Assembly (NCBI GenBank): GCA_036311565.1
Contig: JAXJPR010000036.1
Location: 35,361-99,360, forward strand
DNA length: 64,000 nucleotides
From: Fimousia sp036311565
GTDB taxonomy: Bacteria > Bacillota > Clostridia > Lachnospirales > Lachnospiraceae
Reading direction: 5' to 3'
Shown in pieces: positions 54,298 to 62,403 of this stretch. The notes under the pieces are model-generated. The model saw nothing but the letters and a program-made list of their open reading frames with translations, did no database searches and was not told the DNA's origin. The position numbers and the translations under genes are program-made. The stretch's first letter is position 1. The number at the start of each line of letters is the position of its first letter.

Positions 54298-55167
54298 ATG
54301 AAAAACGATTACCTAAAAGAATTAATTGTATTAAAATATATTGAACTTACGAAAGCGGAAAAAAAGGCAGCGGATTTTCTCTTAAACTATCAAGGGGATG
54401 GAAAAGAACTTTCTATGAAAAAATTTGCCCAGGATGCGGGTGTCAGTGAACCTACTGTTATGCGTTTTGTAAAAGCGTTAGGATTTGAAAGTTTTCAAAC
54501 GATGAAATATTATATGGTAGCGGAAAAGGCATATTCGGATGTGAAGCCGGGAGAAAGTCCTTTGTATGGATATGTAATAGAAGAAAATGAAACAGCCAAA
54601 AATATTCCAGGGACGATCTTAATGACCACTCAGAAGATGCTTGGAGGAATTTTGAATCATTTGTCTATGAAAGATTATGAAAAAGTGATTCAGATGATCA
54701 ATGAGGCAGATCGAATTGATATTTATGGAGTGGAAAACTCCAATAGTGTGTGCTGGGATCTGGCAACGAAACTTTTGTATCTAGGATTAAACTGCAGAAT
54801 GTATCAGGATGCATATATTCAAAAGATCTGTGCAAATAATTTGACACCAAAAGATCTAGTCATTGGGATATCTTATTCAGGATGTTCGGTAGATACGGTA
54901 GATGCAGTGAAACTGGCAAAAAAGCGAAATGCAAAGGTAATCGTTATGACCAATTTTGATCATACGAAAATTGCCCGTTATGCCGATGTTGTATTAAAGA
55001 CCAGTAACGAACAGTTCCTTTATGGAGATGCCATTTTTTCCAGATCCAGTCAGATGGCGCTGGTGGATATGATTTATATGGGGGTCATTCAGAGTGATTA
55101 TGAAAAGTATACCCGCATATTGGAAAATAATAGTGAAATTATCATTGATAAAGCCTATGGAATATAG
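54298..55167 (+). CDS. MurR/RpiR-family regulator with SIS domain
   Basis: 289 residues. The N-terminal HTH_6 domain (LTKAEKKAADFLLNYQ, then SMKKFAQDAGVSEPTVMRFVKALGFESF) is followed by a sugar-isomerase (SIS) domain from about 125 (RIDIYGVENSNSVCWDLATKLLYLG, then DLVIGISYSGCSVDTVDAVKLAKKRNAKVIVMTNF). It would sense a phosphorylated ligand. It is located just upstream of the aminoethylphosphonate genes but separated from them by a strong terminator, so control of that operon is possible, not shown. Confidence 0.9.
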   Translation: MKNDYLKELIVLKYIELTKAEKKAADFLLNYQGDGKELSMKKFAQDAGVSEPTVMRFVKALGFESFQTMKYYMVAEKAYSDVKPGESPLYGYVIEENETAKNIPGTILMTTQKMLGGILNHLSMKDYEKVIQMINEADRIDIYGVENSNSVCWDLATKLLYLGLNCRMYQDAYIQKICANNLTPKDLVIGISYSGCSVDTVDAVKLAKKRNAKVIVMTNFDHTKIARYADVVLKTSNEQFLYGDAIFSRSSQMALVDMIYMGVIQSDYEKYTRILENNSEIIIDKAYGI

Positions 55168-55200
55168 GAAATGGGCATTTAATGTAAGAATCTTGCAGTA

Positions 55201-55250
55201 AAAAAGAGAAGTATTTTTGTAGTTTGACTACAAAAAACTTCTCTTTTTTT
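55201..55250 (+). terminator. Terminator after the RpiR gene
   Basis: AAAAAGAGAAGT pairs with ACTTCTCTTTTT; within it TTTTGTAG pairs with CTACAAAA. A run of T follows. The next 100 nt up to the ABC gene must hold its promoter, but I cannot pick a convincing one. Confidence 0.88.
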
Positions 55251-55353
55251 TACGTTTCTTTAATTAAAAGTTTAAAAGTCTATGATTTTTCAGGAAAAAG
55301 AATTGTGATAATTTTATAACTGTCATTGAATAGCAAAGAAATGGAGGTTTACA

Positions 55354-56124
55354 ATGCTAAAACTTGAACATATTAAGAAATCATATGATGGACATACCAT
55401 TTTAGGTGACATTAATTTAGAAATTAACGATGGAGAAATTGTATCGATCTTAGGTCCGTCAGGAAGTGGAAAAACAACACTTTTAAATCTGATCTTAGGA
55501 TTAACAGATGCAGACTCAGGAAAAATTATTTTTGATGGACAGGATTTGACAAAAGTTCCAATGGAAAAAAGAGGATTTAATATTGTATTTCAGGATTATG
55601 CGCTATTTCCAAACTTTAACGCTTATGAAAATATTGTATATGGGTTAAAAAATAATCCTGATATTTCTACAAAAGAAGAAGTGGAAGAATTAATTCATCT
55701 TTTAGGATTGGAAAAACATCTGGATAAAAAAATTGAACAGCTTTCAGGTGGACAAAAACAAAGAGTTGCACTTGCAAGAACGCTGGTAATGAAGCCCAAA
55801 ATTTTATTATTGGATGAACCATTAAGTGCATTGGATGGTGTAATTAAGGAATCTATTAAAGAAAGAATTAAAACAATCGCAAAAGAATTTAACCTTACTA
55901 CTATCATTGTAACTCATGATCCGGAAGAAGCGTTAACTCTTTCTGACAGAGTTTTGATTATTAACGAAGGTGCTATTTCACAGTATGGACAACCATCTGA
56001 AATTATTCATGCACCAAGCAACGCATTTGTAAAAGAATTTATTTTAAATCAGTTAGAAATTAAGAGAAATAATATTTTCTCATTATTTCAGATGAATATG
56101 GCTGGATTAGGAGAAATGGCATGA
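55354..56124 (+). CDS. ABC transporter ATPase for 2-aminoethylphosphonate (PhnT-like)
   Basis: 256-residue import ATPase of the Fbp/Pot group. Walker A GPSGSGKTT, signature LSGGQKQR, Walker B ILLLDEPLSALD, switch His in VTHDPEEA. The Q-loop is FQDYALFPNF. The C-terminal extension is short. Its stop overlaps the permease start. The substrate is inferred from the downstream phnW and phnX genes. Confidence 0.85.
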   Translation: MLKLEHIKKSYDGHTILGDINLEINDGEIVSILGPSGSGKTTLLNLILGLTDADSGKIIFDGQDLTKVPMEKRGFNIVFQDYALFPNFNAYENIVYGLKNNPDISTKEEVEELIHLLGLEKHLDKKIEQLSGGQKQRVALARTLVMKPKILLLDEPLSALDGVIKESIKERIKTIAKEFNLTTIIVTHDPEEALTLSDRVLIINEGAISQYGQPSEIIHAPSNAFVKEFILNQLEIKRNNIFSLFQMNMAGLGEMA

Positions 56125-57746
56125 ACCAGAAGACGAGAGAAATCAAAGTAGTTTATGGAGCGGTCCTTATTATCTTCTTTTCTTTTTTGGCTGCACCATT
56201 ATTTTTCATTCTAAAAAATGCTTTGATGGGAAATGAAGGATTAACATTGGGGTATTTTACGGAAATTATCAGCGGTAAAGATTTTGGAGAAATGATGCGA
56301 AACAGTTTGTTTGTTTCTATTTTAAGTGCATTGTTAAGTACAGTACTGGCATTTCTCATTGCTTACACGCTGCAATATACCAATTTGCCAAAGATATGCA
56401 AAACGGTCATTAGAGGCATTACGGTCATGCCTATGCTTCTTCCGACGATTACATATGGATTTGCAATTATTTATTCGTTTGGGAAACAGGGACTTATGAC
56501 AAAACTGTTTGGCAGGCAGTTGTTTGAGATTTATGGAAAGAACGGCCTGATTCTGGGATTTGTCATTTACACCCTTCCAGTAGCATTTACCTTAATTTAT
56601 AACACAATGCTGTATATTGATAAAAAATTCAGTGTTGTATCAAGAATTATGGGAGATTCTTCTATTAAGAATTTTAAAAATACAGTGTTGGTTCCGATGC
56701 TTGGAACCTTAGGTGCTGCATTTGTACAATCCTTTTTCCTGTGCTTTACAGACTTTGGGATTCCTGCTTCTGTAGGCGGTGAATATAAAGTGATTGCATC
56801 CAGTTTGTATGGCGAAATGTTAGGATCTATTCCCAATTTCCACACGGGATCCGTCATTGCATTGTTGATGTTAGTGCCATCTGTTGTCAGTATTGCAGTA
56901 CTGACTTGGCTTGAGCGATATAATATTCGTTATCAAAAAATTTCATCTGTGGAAATTCGTAAAAACCACGTAAGAGATAGTGTGTTTGGAGTAATCTCAG
57001 CAGCAGTTTGTGTTAGTATTTTAACAGTATTTTCGGTTATTGTAATTGTACCTTTTGTAAAGTTGTGGCCATATGATATGAGCTTTACATTGGAAAATGT
57101 CATAGAAGGATTGAAAGGATCAAATCTGGGAAGTGTTTATAAAAATTCTCTTCTGGTCGCTTTCATCACTGCAGCAGCAGGAGTCTTATTGACCTATGGA
57201 GCAGCCCTTATTACGGCCAGAAGTCCTCTTCCTAAGGTTGCTAAGAAGGTGATTGAGAGTATTTCTCTGATTACCAATACAGTACCTGGAATGGTTCTTG
57301 GGATTGCGTATCTTTTGATGTTTACAGGAACCAGCCTTCAAAATACATTTATGATCATTATTATTTGTAACGTTATTCACTATTTTTCAACGCCGTATCT
57401 GATGTTCCATAATTCTCTTGCGAAGATGAATAATTCATGGGAAACCACTGCTATGTTAATGGGAGATACGTGGGTAAAGACCATTATCCGTGTTGTAACA
57501 CCAAATGCATTGTCCACCATATGGGAAGTATTTGCTTATTACTTTGTCAATGCAATGGTTACCATTAGTGCCGTAGTATTCCTGGTCGGAGCCAGAACAG
57601 CAGTGATGACGACAAAGATAAAAGAGCTGCAGCATTTTGCGAAATTCAATGAAATATTTATTCTTTCATTGATGATTATGCTGACAAATATTGCAGCAAA
57701 ATTTATTTTTCAAAAATTAGCAAACAAAAGGAGTAAGAAAAAATGA
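56121..57746 (+). CDS. ABC transporter permease, two fused membrane domains
   Basis: 541 residues with about twelve helices arranged as two homologous BPD_transp_1 halves, each with an EAA-type coupling loop (SRIMGDSSIKNFKNTVLVPM in the first half; AMLMGDTWVKTIIRVVTPN in the second). This fused FbpB/PhnU-V-like form fits the single ATPase and single binding protein here. It starts in the ATPase stop (ATGA overlap) and its own stop overlaps the binding-protein start. Substrate assigned by context. Confidence 0.87.
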   Translation: MNQKTREIKVVYGAVLIIFFSFLAAPLFFILKNALMGNEGLTLGYFTEIISGKDFGEMMRNSLFVSILSALLSTVLAFLIAYTLQYTNLPKICKTVIRGITVMPMLLPTITYGFAIIYSFGKQGLMTKLFGRQLFEIYGKNGLILGFVIYTLPVAFTLIYNTMLYIDKKFSVVSRIMGDSSIKNFKNTVLVPMLGTLGAAFVQSFFLCFTDFGIPASVGGEYKVIASSLYGEMLGSIPNFHTGSVIALLMLVPSVVSIAVLTWLERYNIRYQKISSVEIRKNHVRDSVFGVISAAVCVSILTVFSVIVIVPFVKLWPYDMSFTLENVIEGLKGSNLGSVYKNSLLVAFITAAAGVLLTYGAALITARSPLPKVAKKVIESISLITNTVPGMVLGIAYLLMFTGTSLQNTFMIIIICNVIHYFSTPYLMFHNSLAKMNNSWETTAMLMGDTWVKTIIRVVTPNALSTIWEVFAYYFVNAMVTISAVVFLVGARTAVMTTKIKELQHFAKFNEIFILSLMIMLTNIAAKFIFQKLANKRSKKK

Positions 57747-58738
57747 GAAAAGGAATGAAACGATTACTTTGCACAATGTTATGTGGTGCGCTTTGTGTCT
57801 CTTCCCTGACAGCATGTGGAGGATCCAAAGAGAGCGCAGATGATTCCGTTATTATCTATTCTAATGCGGATGATGAAGCAATTGAAGCTATGAAAACTGC
57901 TTTAGATGGCAATGGATATGAAGGAAAATATACCATTCAGACATTTGGAACTTCTGAACTGGGAGGAAAGCTCATTGCAGAAGGAAAGAATCTGGAAGCA
58001 GACTTAATTACAATGAGTACTTTCTATGTTGATAGTGCCCAGGAACAAAATGAAATGTTCAAAGATTTAGATTTTGATGTGAATACTTTAGAAGAAGTAC
58101 CTTCTTATGAAGCACCAATTACATCTCAGGAAGGTGCGATCATTGTAAATACAGAAGAAATGAAAGCAAATAATTTAGAAATGCCAACGAGCATCAAAGA
58201 TTTGGCAAAACCAGAATATGAAGGATTTATCTCTGTAACAGACGTTGCATCTTCTTCTACTGCATGGTTATTAATTCAGGCGCTGATCAGCGAATATGGT
58301 GAAGATGAAGCAAAAGAAATTCTTTCTGATATTTACAAAAATGCTGGACCTCATATTGAAGAATCAGGCTCTGGTCCAATCAAAAAAGTACGTTCTGGTG
58401 AAGTTGCAATTGGATTTGGTTTAAGACATCAGGCAGTAGCAGATAAAGAAGAAGGACTTCCAATTGACTATGTAGATCCTACAGAAGGAAACTTCTCTTT
58501 AACAGAATCAGTAGCAGTTCTTGATAAAGGCGATGATACGAATGCATTAGCAATGGAAATGGCACAGTGTATCATTGAAAATGGAAGAGAAGAACTTCAG
58601 AAGACATATCCAAATGCTTTATATGAAGGAGAAACAACAAATGCTGAAAATAAATCTGCAAATCCAAAAACATTTGCAGAACCATTGACAGCAGATTTAT
58701 TAGAAAAACATATTGAATTATCTGAAAGCTGTAAATAA
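57743..58738 (+). CDS. ABC transporter substrate-binding lipoprotein (PhnS-like)
   Basis: 331 residues with signal peptide and lipobox LTAC. Family 1/iron-type extracellular binding fold (DSVIIYSNADDEAIEAMKTAL at the start, then a VDPTEGNFSLTESVAV region). It would bring 2-aminoethylphosphonate to the fused permease. It overlaps the permease by 4 nt and is followed by a 93-nt gap that contains the structured RNA before phnW. Confidence 0.85.
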   Translation: MRKGMKRLLCTMLCGALCVSSLTACGGSKESADDSVIIYSNADDEAIEAMKTALDGNGYEGKYTIQTFGTSELGGKLIAEGKNLEADLITMSTFYVDSAQEQNEMFKDLDFDVNTLEEVPSYEAPITSQEGAIIVNTEEMKANNLEMPTSIKDLAKPEYEGFISVTDVASSSTAWLLIQALISEYGEDEAKEILSDIYKNAGPHIEESGSGPIKKVRSGEVAIGFGLRHQAVADKEEGLPIDYVDPTEGNFSLTESVAVLDKGDDTNALAMEMAQCIIENGREELQKTYPNALYEGETTNAENKSANPKTFAEPLTADLLEKHIELSESCK

Positions 58739-58754
58739 AAAAAGAATATAGAAA

Positions 58755-58831
58755 AGGAGGGAGCCTAAGCCCGTACATGTGAGGAACCCGCGTTTGCGGG
58801 TTTCTCGAAGTTGGGACAGGCTTTGTAAAAG
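58755..58831 (+). promoter_or_regulatory. Shine-Dalgarno, RNA fold, then start codon of phnW
   Basis: A perfect AGGAGGG lies at 58755-58761, but the phnW ATG is at 58832, 70 nt on. Between them a G+C-rich fold exactly fills the gap: AGCCT (58762-58766) with AGGCT (58818-58822), CCC (58770-58772) with GGG (58813-58815), and an 11-bp hairpin GAGGAACCCGC (58781-58791) with GCGGGTTTCTC (58796-58806), loop GTTT. Internal loops are GTACATGT and GAAGTT. When folded, the ribosome site would sit about 9 nt plus one stem from the ATG. No other ribosome site is near the start, and a TAA at 58826 rules out an earlier in-frame start. I cannot match it to a known RNA class. Confidence 0.65.
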
Positions 58832-59938
58832 ATGCATTATAAATTATTAACACCAGGACCATTGACAACAACAGAAACAGTAAAACAGGCTATGATGGTC
58901 GATCATTGTACATGGGATGATGATTATAAAGTAATTACTCAGAGAATTCGAAAGGAATTAGTAGCGATTGCCAACGCCAGTGAAGAAAATTACACAGCTG
59001 TGCTAATGCAGGGAAGTGGAAGCTTTGGTGTAGAATCTGTACTATCCAGTGCAGTGGGAGAAAATGATAAAATTTTAATCGCAGCAAATGGAGCATATGG
59101 CGAACGAATGATTCAGATCGCACAGGCAAATAAATTATCTTATGTTTCCTATATGGAAACATATAATAAGCAGCCTTCTGCAGAAAAAATTGCCAAAATG
59201 TTAGAGGAAGACCCTGCGATTACCCATGTATCAATGATTCATTGTGAAACAACTTCTGGAATTTTAAATGATATTGAAGCGGTAACAAAAGTGGTAAAAG
59301 CAAAAGGCCGTACAATGATTGTAGATGCCATGAGCAGTTTTGGAGGAGTGGAGATTCCAGTAGAAAAATATGGCATTGATTTTATTATTAGCAGTTCTAA
59401 TAAATGTATTCAGGGAGTGCCAGGATTTTCTTTTATCATTGCAAAACGTGATGCGCTTGCAAAATGTAAAGGACAGGCAAGAAGCTTATCTCTTGATTTA
59501 TACAGTCAGTGGGAAAGTATGGAAAAAGACGGAAAATGGAGATTTACTTCCCCAACTCATGTAGTGCTTGCTTTTGAACAGGCTTTAAAAGAATTGAAAG
59601 AAGAAGGCGGGGTACAAAAAAGACAGGAACGTTATGTCAATAATAATCGCAAGTTGATTCAGATTATGAAAAAGTTTGGAATTAAGACTTATATTGATGA
59701 AGCGGTACAGTCACCAGTGATCACAACATTTCTTTGTCCGAAAGAAGAAGGATTTTCATTTGAAGATATGTATGCATTTGTAAAAGAGAGAGGGTATGCT
59801 CTATACCCAGGAAAAGTAACAGATGCAGATACCTTCCGTATAGGAAATATTGGAGAAATTTATCAGGAAGATATGGAAAAACTGGGACAGATTATGGAAG
59901 AGTATTTAGAAGGAGTACGTAAAAATGGGAAAAATTAA
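58832..59938 (+). CDS. phnW: 2-aminoethylphosphonate--pyruvate transaminase
   Basis: 368-residue class V aminotransferase that converts 2-aminoethylphosphonate plus pyruvate to phosphonoacetaldehyde plus alanine. The start YKLLTPGPLTTTETVK is the family N-terminus, fixing the ATG at 58832. Further on are the GSGSFGVES segment, VDAMSSFGG (pyridoxal-contacting Asp) and the Schiff-base lysine in SSSNKCIQGVPGF. It overlaps phnX by 14 nt. Its translation signal is unusual (see the RNA fold upstream). Confidence 0.95.
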   Translation: MHYKLLTPGPLTTTETVKQAMMVDHCTWDDDYKVITQRIRKELVAIANASEENYTAVLMQGSGSFGVESVLSSAVGENDKILIAANGAYGERMIQIAQANKLSYVSYMETYNKQPSAEKIAKMLEEDPAITHVSMIHCETTSGILNDIEAVTKVVKAKGRTMIVDAMSSFGGVEIPVEKYGIDFIISSSNKCIQGVPGFSFIIAKRDALAKCKGQARSLSLDLYSQWESMEKDGKWRFTSPTHVVLAFEQALKELKEEGGVQKRQERYVNNNRKLIQIMKKFGIKTYIDEAVQSPVITTFLCPKEEGFSFEDMYAFVKERGYALYPGKVTDADTFRIGNIGEIYQEDMEKLGQIMEEYLEGVRKNGKN

Positions 59939-60692
59939 TACAGTAATTTTTGACTGGGCAGGTACAACGGTAGATTATGGATGCTTTGCTCCGGTGCAGG
60001 CCTTTGTAGAAGTTTTCCGTAGCTTTGGTATGGATCCAACCATGGAAGAGACAAGAAAACCCATGGGAATGTTAAAAATTGATCATATTCGTACTATGCT
60101 TTCTATGGAAAGAATTCGAAATCAGTTTAAAGAACAACATGGTAGAGATTATACGGAAGAAGATGTCCATGCAATGTATGGAATGTTTGAAGAAAAGCTT
60201 TTTGGAATTCTTCATCAATTTACCGATGTAAAGCCAGGAGTATGCGAGACAGTAAAAGCTTTGCGGGAAAAAGGAATTAAAATTGGTTCCACTACTGGAT
60301 ATACAGATGAAATGATGAAAATAGTGACTCAAGGTGCCAAAGAGCATGGGTATGAACCAGATACCTGGATCAGTCCAGACTCTGTAGGAGGAAAAGGGCG
60401 TCCATATCCATATATGATCTATGAAAATATGAGGCAGCTGGATGTCGTATCTGCAAATCAGGTGATGAAAGTAGGAGATACCATTTCTGATATCAAAGAA
60501 GGAAAAAATGCGGGTATTTTTACCGTTGGAGTCGTTGAAGGAAGTTCCGAACTGGGACTGTCCAGAGAAGAATTTGAAGCGTTATCAGAAGAAGAAAAAA
60601 GAAAAGTAAAAGAATGCGTTCGAAAAAAATTCTTTGATGCAGGTGCAGATGATGTCATTGATACGATAGATGAGTTGTTAGATTTATTATAA
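59925..60692 (+). CDS. phnX: Phosphonoacetaldehyde hydrolase (phosphonatase)
   Basis: 255-residue HAD enzyme that splits phosphonoacetaldehyde into acetaldehyde and phosphate. The nucleophile is D10 in FDWAGTTVD (with the A12 typical of phosphonatases instead of Asp). The Schiff-base lysine is K51 in RKPMGMLKIDHI. Later motifs are GSTTGYT and VGDTISDIKEGKNAG. It is the last gene of the operon; the ATG lies within the end of phnW. Confidence 0.95.
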   Translation: MGKINTVIFDWAGTTVDYGCFAPVQAFVEVFRSFGMDPTMEETRKPMGMLKIDHIRTMLSMERIRNQFKEQHGRDYTEEDVHAMYGMFEEKLFGILHQFTDVKPGVCETVKALREKGIKIGSTTGYTDEMMKIVTQGAKEHGYEPDTWISPDSVGGKGRPYPYMIYENMRQLDVVSANQVMKVGDTISDIKEGKNAGIFTVGVVEGSSELGLSREEFEALSEEEKRKVKECVRKKFFDAGADDVIDTIDELLDLL

Positions 60693-60693
60693 G

Positions 60694-60741
60694 AAAGAAA
60701 GAGATTTCTGGAGGGAAAACCAGAAATCTCTTTCTTTTTTT
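60694..60741 (+). terminator. Terminator of the phosphonate operon
   Basis: Perfect 17-bp inverted repeat starting AAAGAAAGAGATTTCTG and ending CAGAAATCTCTTTCTTT, 10-nt loop, then T-tract. Confidence 0.92.
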
Positions 60742-60838
60742 GAAAGGAAATAAAATTTGCTACCTTAATTCAATTTAAAATCCATATTCTGGCATTTTTT
60801 CTGTTGCTATTTAAACATATGTATAGATAAAAGTTTCC

Positions 60839-60897
60839 ATCAACGCATTTATACATATGTTCAATTAAATTAATTGACAATGTATAAATGCGTTGAT
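60839..60897. repeat. Long inverted repeat, 18-bp perfect arms
   Basis: ATCAACGCATTTATACAT (60839-60856) and ATGTATAAATGCGTTGAT (60880-60897), with an inner palindrome TCAATT / AATTGA (60861-60877). No T-tract follows, and it lies 150 nt from any gene. It could be a miniature mobile element scar or a large operator. Confidence 0.7.
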
Positions 60898-61163
60898 AGA
60901 ATAAAGTTGTAAGGGAAAGACAGTAAAGAAAATACTGAAAGCAGAAGGATACAAGTTAGAAAATTGGATATCGTATGAACGATCTGCCATAAACGTCTAC
61001 CTAATAATCTAAGCAAAATCCATCCTACAAAATACGGAATTGAGCACTTGTATGTGATGTGGTCAGTATTTATTCCAACTAGTTTTAGGACTTGAAAAGG
61101 AGAAGCAAAAAGGCTGCAACTTGCTTCTCCTCACCCCTCTTGAAAAAGAGGAGAAATATTGGG

Positions 61164-61237
61164 ATTGAACAAAAGTATCCATACTTTTGAGATGTCTTAA
61201 CTTACAGACATTATATCAATAACAATTGAACAAAAGT
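61164..61237. promoter_or_regulatory. Repeated ATTGAACAAAAGT operator-like elements
   Basis: ATTGAACAAAAGT occurs at 61164-61176 and 61225-61237. The first is part of a perfect inverted repeat CAAAAGTAT-cc-ATACTTTTG (61170-61188). ATTGAAC is the half-site seen in SorC/DeoR-type operators (B. subtilis DeoR), and a SorC-family gene starts 100 nt downstream. Confidence 0.5.
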
Positions 61238-61289
61238 GTTAATAATGAAGGAGAATATAGCACTTATACAGATGTTCAAGGGTGAGTTG

Positions 61290-61318
61290 TTGACAGTGTG
61301 AAAGTGTGGTCATAGAAT
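61290..61318 (+). promoter_or_regulatory. Promoter of the SorC-family gene
   Basis: Consensus TTGACA (61290-61295), 17-nt spacer, TAGAAT (61313-61318); AGGAGGAGG follows at 61327, giving a very short leader. Confidence 0.8.
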
Positions 61319-61336
61319 ATTAGATAGGAGGAGGAA

Positions 61337-62305
61337 ATGAAGAAGATAGTTGATGATTTGAGGCTGATTTATAAATGCTGTGATTTATATTATACAGATC
61401 AGATGACACAACAAAACATTTGCGATTCTTTAGGATTGTCTAGAGCCACGGTTTCGAGAATGTTAAAGCTTGGGCGCGAGCAGGGCATTGTTCGAATTGA
61501 AGTCATTAATCCGATTGATTTTGATTATGGAAAGATGGAAAAAGATCTGGAAAGAAAGTATGGATTAAAAGAAGTGATTATTGTTGATAATCAACCTTTA
61601 GATACAGATGAAGACAGAATCCAGAGGATGAGCGAAGCGAGCTTTGAATATTTATCACATTTATTTAAAGATGGAGATACAATCGGTGTGGCTATGGGCT
61701 ATACACTTTATAATGTAGCAAATGTAAAAAAACAGTATGAGTTTGATAAACAGTTTTTATTTGTTCCTCTGTTTGGCGGCATCAGTCAGACCAGAATGGG
61801 TAAGATTGATGTACAAGCCAATCAGATTGCTGCGAATTTCGCGCAGAAATTTGGCGGCAGATATGTACAATTTTTGGCTCCAGCAGTATTTTCAAATGAG
61901 GAAGTTATGAAGGGTTTCCTTCAGGAGAAATCTGTTAATTATATTTATGACTATTTTAAAAAGTTAAATAGTGTTGTGATGGGAATTGGTATTCCTGAAC
62001 GGGGCGGCTCTACAATGGTATCAGCAGGATATATAGATGAAAGAAAGCTGGATGAATTTGTAGAACGGGGAGCAGTTGGTGATATTGCACTTCGATATTT
62101 TAACCGTGAAGGTAATACAGAACCATTCAGAGAATTCAATGATAAGGTGGCAAGTATTCCGATTGATGTACTGAAAAAAGTAGAAAACCGTGTAGGTATC
62201 GGCGGTGGTGCAGAAAAAGTAAATGCCATTAAAGGAGCAATCCGGGCACAATTCATTAACATATTAATTACAGATGTTGATTGTGCACAAAAAATGTTAC
62301 AGTAG
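61337..62305 (+). CDS. SorC/DeoR-family sugar-binding transcriptional regulator
   Basis: 322 residues. The N-terminal helix-turn-helix DQMTQQNICDSLGLSRATVSRMLKLGREQGIVRIEV is followed by the SorC sugar-phosphate-binding domain (DTIGVAMGYTLYNV, FVPLFGGI, VNYIYDYFKKLNSVVMGIGIP, VGIGGGAEKVNAIKGAIRAQFINILITD). Members such as EryD, LsrR and DeoR respond to phosphorylated sugars or polyols. The strong AGGAGGAGG site is 3 nt before the ATG. It heads a catabolic cluster continuing beyond the right edge. Confidence 0.93.
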   Translation: MKKIVDDLRLIYKCCDLYYTDQMTQQNICDSLGLSRATVSRMLKLGREQGIVRIEVINPIDFDYGKMEKDLERKYGLKEVIIVDNQPLDTDEDRIQRMSEASFEYLSHLFKDGDTIGVAMGYTLYNVANVKKQYEFDKQFLFVPLFGGISQTRMGKIDVQANQIAANFAQKFGGRYVQFLAPAVFSNEEVMKGFLQEKSVNYIYDYFKKLNSVVMGIGIPERGGSTMVSAGYIDERKLDEFVERGAVGDIALRYFNREGNTEPFREFNDKVASIPIDVLKKVENRVGIGGGAEKVNAIKGAIRAQFINILITDVDCAQKMLQ

Positions 62306-62314
62306 ATAAATGTT

Positions 62315-62356
62315 AAAGAACAAACATCTCTTGGGCCTTTCGGATGGGCGTTCTTT
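62315..62356 (+). terminator. Hairpin after the SorC gene
   Basis: AAAGAAC (62315-62321) with GTTCTTT (62350-62356) and inside it CATC (62325-62328) with GATG (62343-62346). The T-tract is short, so it may be an attenuator. TTCAC-N8-GTGAA (62355-62372) follows. Confidence 0.5.
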
Positions 62357-62403
62357 CACATATTATAGTGAAATGATTTAAAAAGCAAGGAGGAATTTTA
62401 GGT

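Larger units (their letters stand above)
60742..61289. other. Gene-free interval rich in repeats between phnX and the SorC gene
   Basis: No frame here has a convincing start, ribosome site or length. A short stretch near 60921 (KTVKKILKAEGYKLENW in one frame) is interrupted by stops and could be a gene remnant. The interval holds several inverted repeats listed separately, a hairpin GGAGAAGCAA / TTGCTTCTCC (61099-61130), another CCTCTT / AAGAGG (61136-61151), and repeated ATTGAAC motifs. Confidence 0.6.

Noticed and set aside
58762..58822. Hammerhead- or twister-like ribozyme reading of the fold before phnW
   Set aside because: It has some similar strings (CTCGAA after a hairpin; CCTAAGCCCG), but lacks the hammerhead CUGANGA core and the twister pseudoknot partners. 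Kept only as an unclassified structure.
58780..58851. Short GTG-initiated frame overlapping the phnW start
   Set aside because: 23 codons, no properly spaced ribosome site, and it runs through the hairpin; coupling cannot be supported.
60921..61010. Possible small protein (KTVKKILKAEGYKLENW...)
   Set aside because: No start codon with ribosome site and an early stop; at best a remnant.
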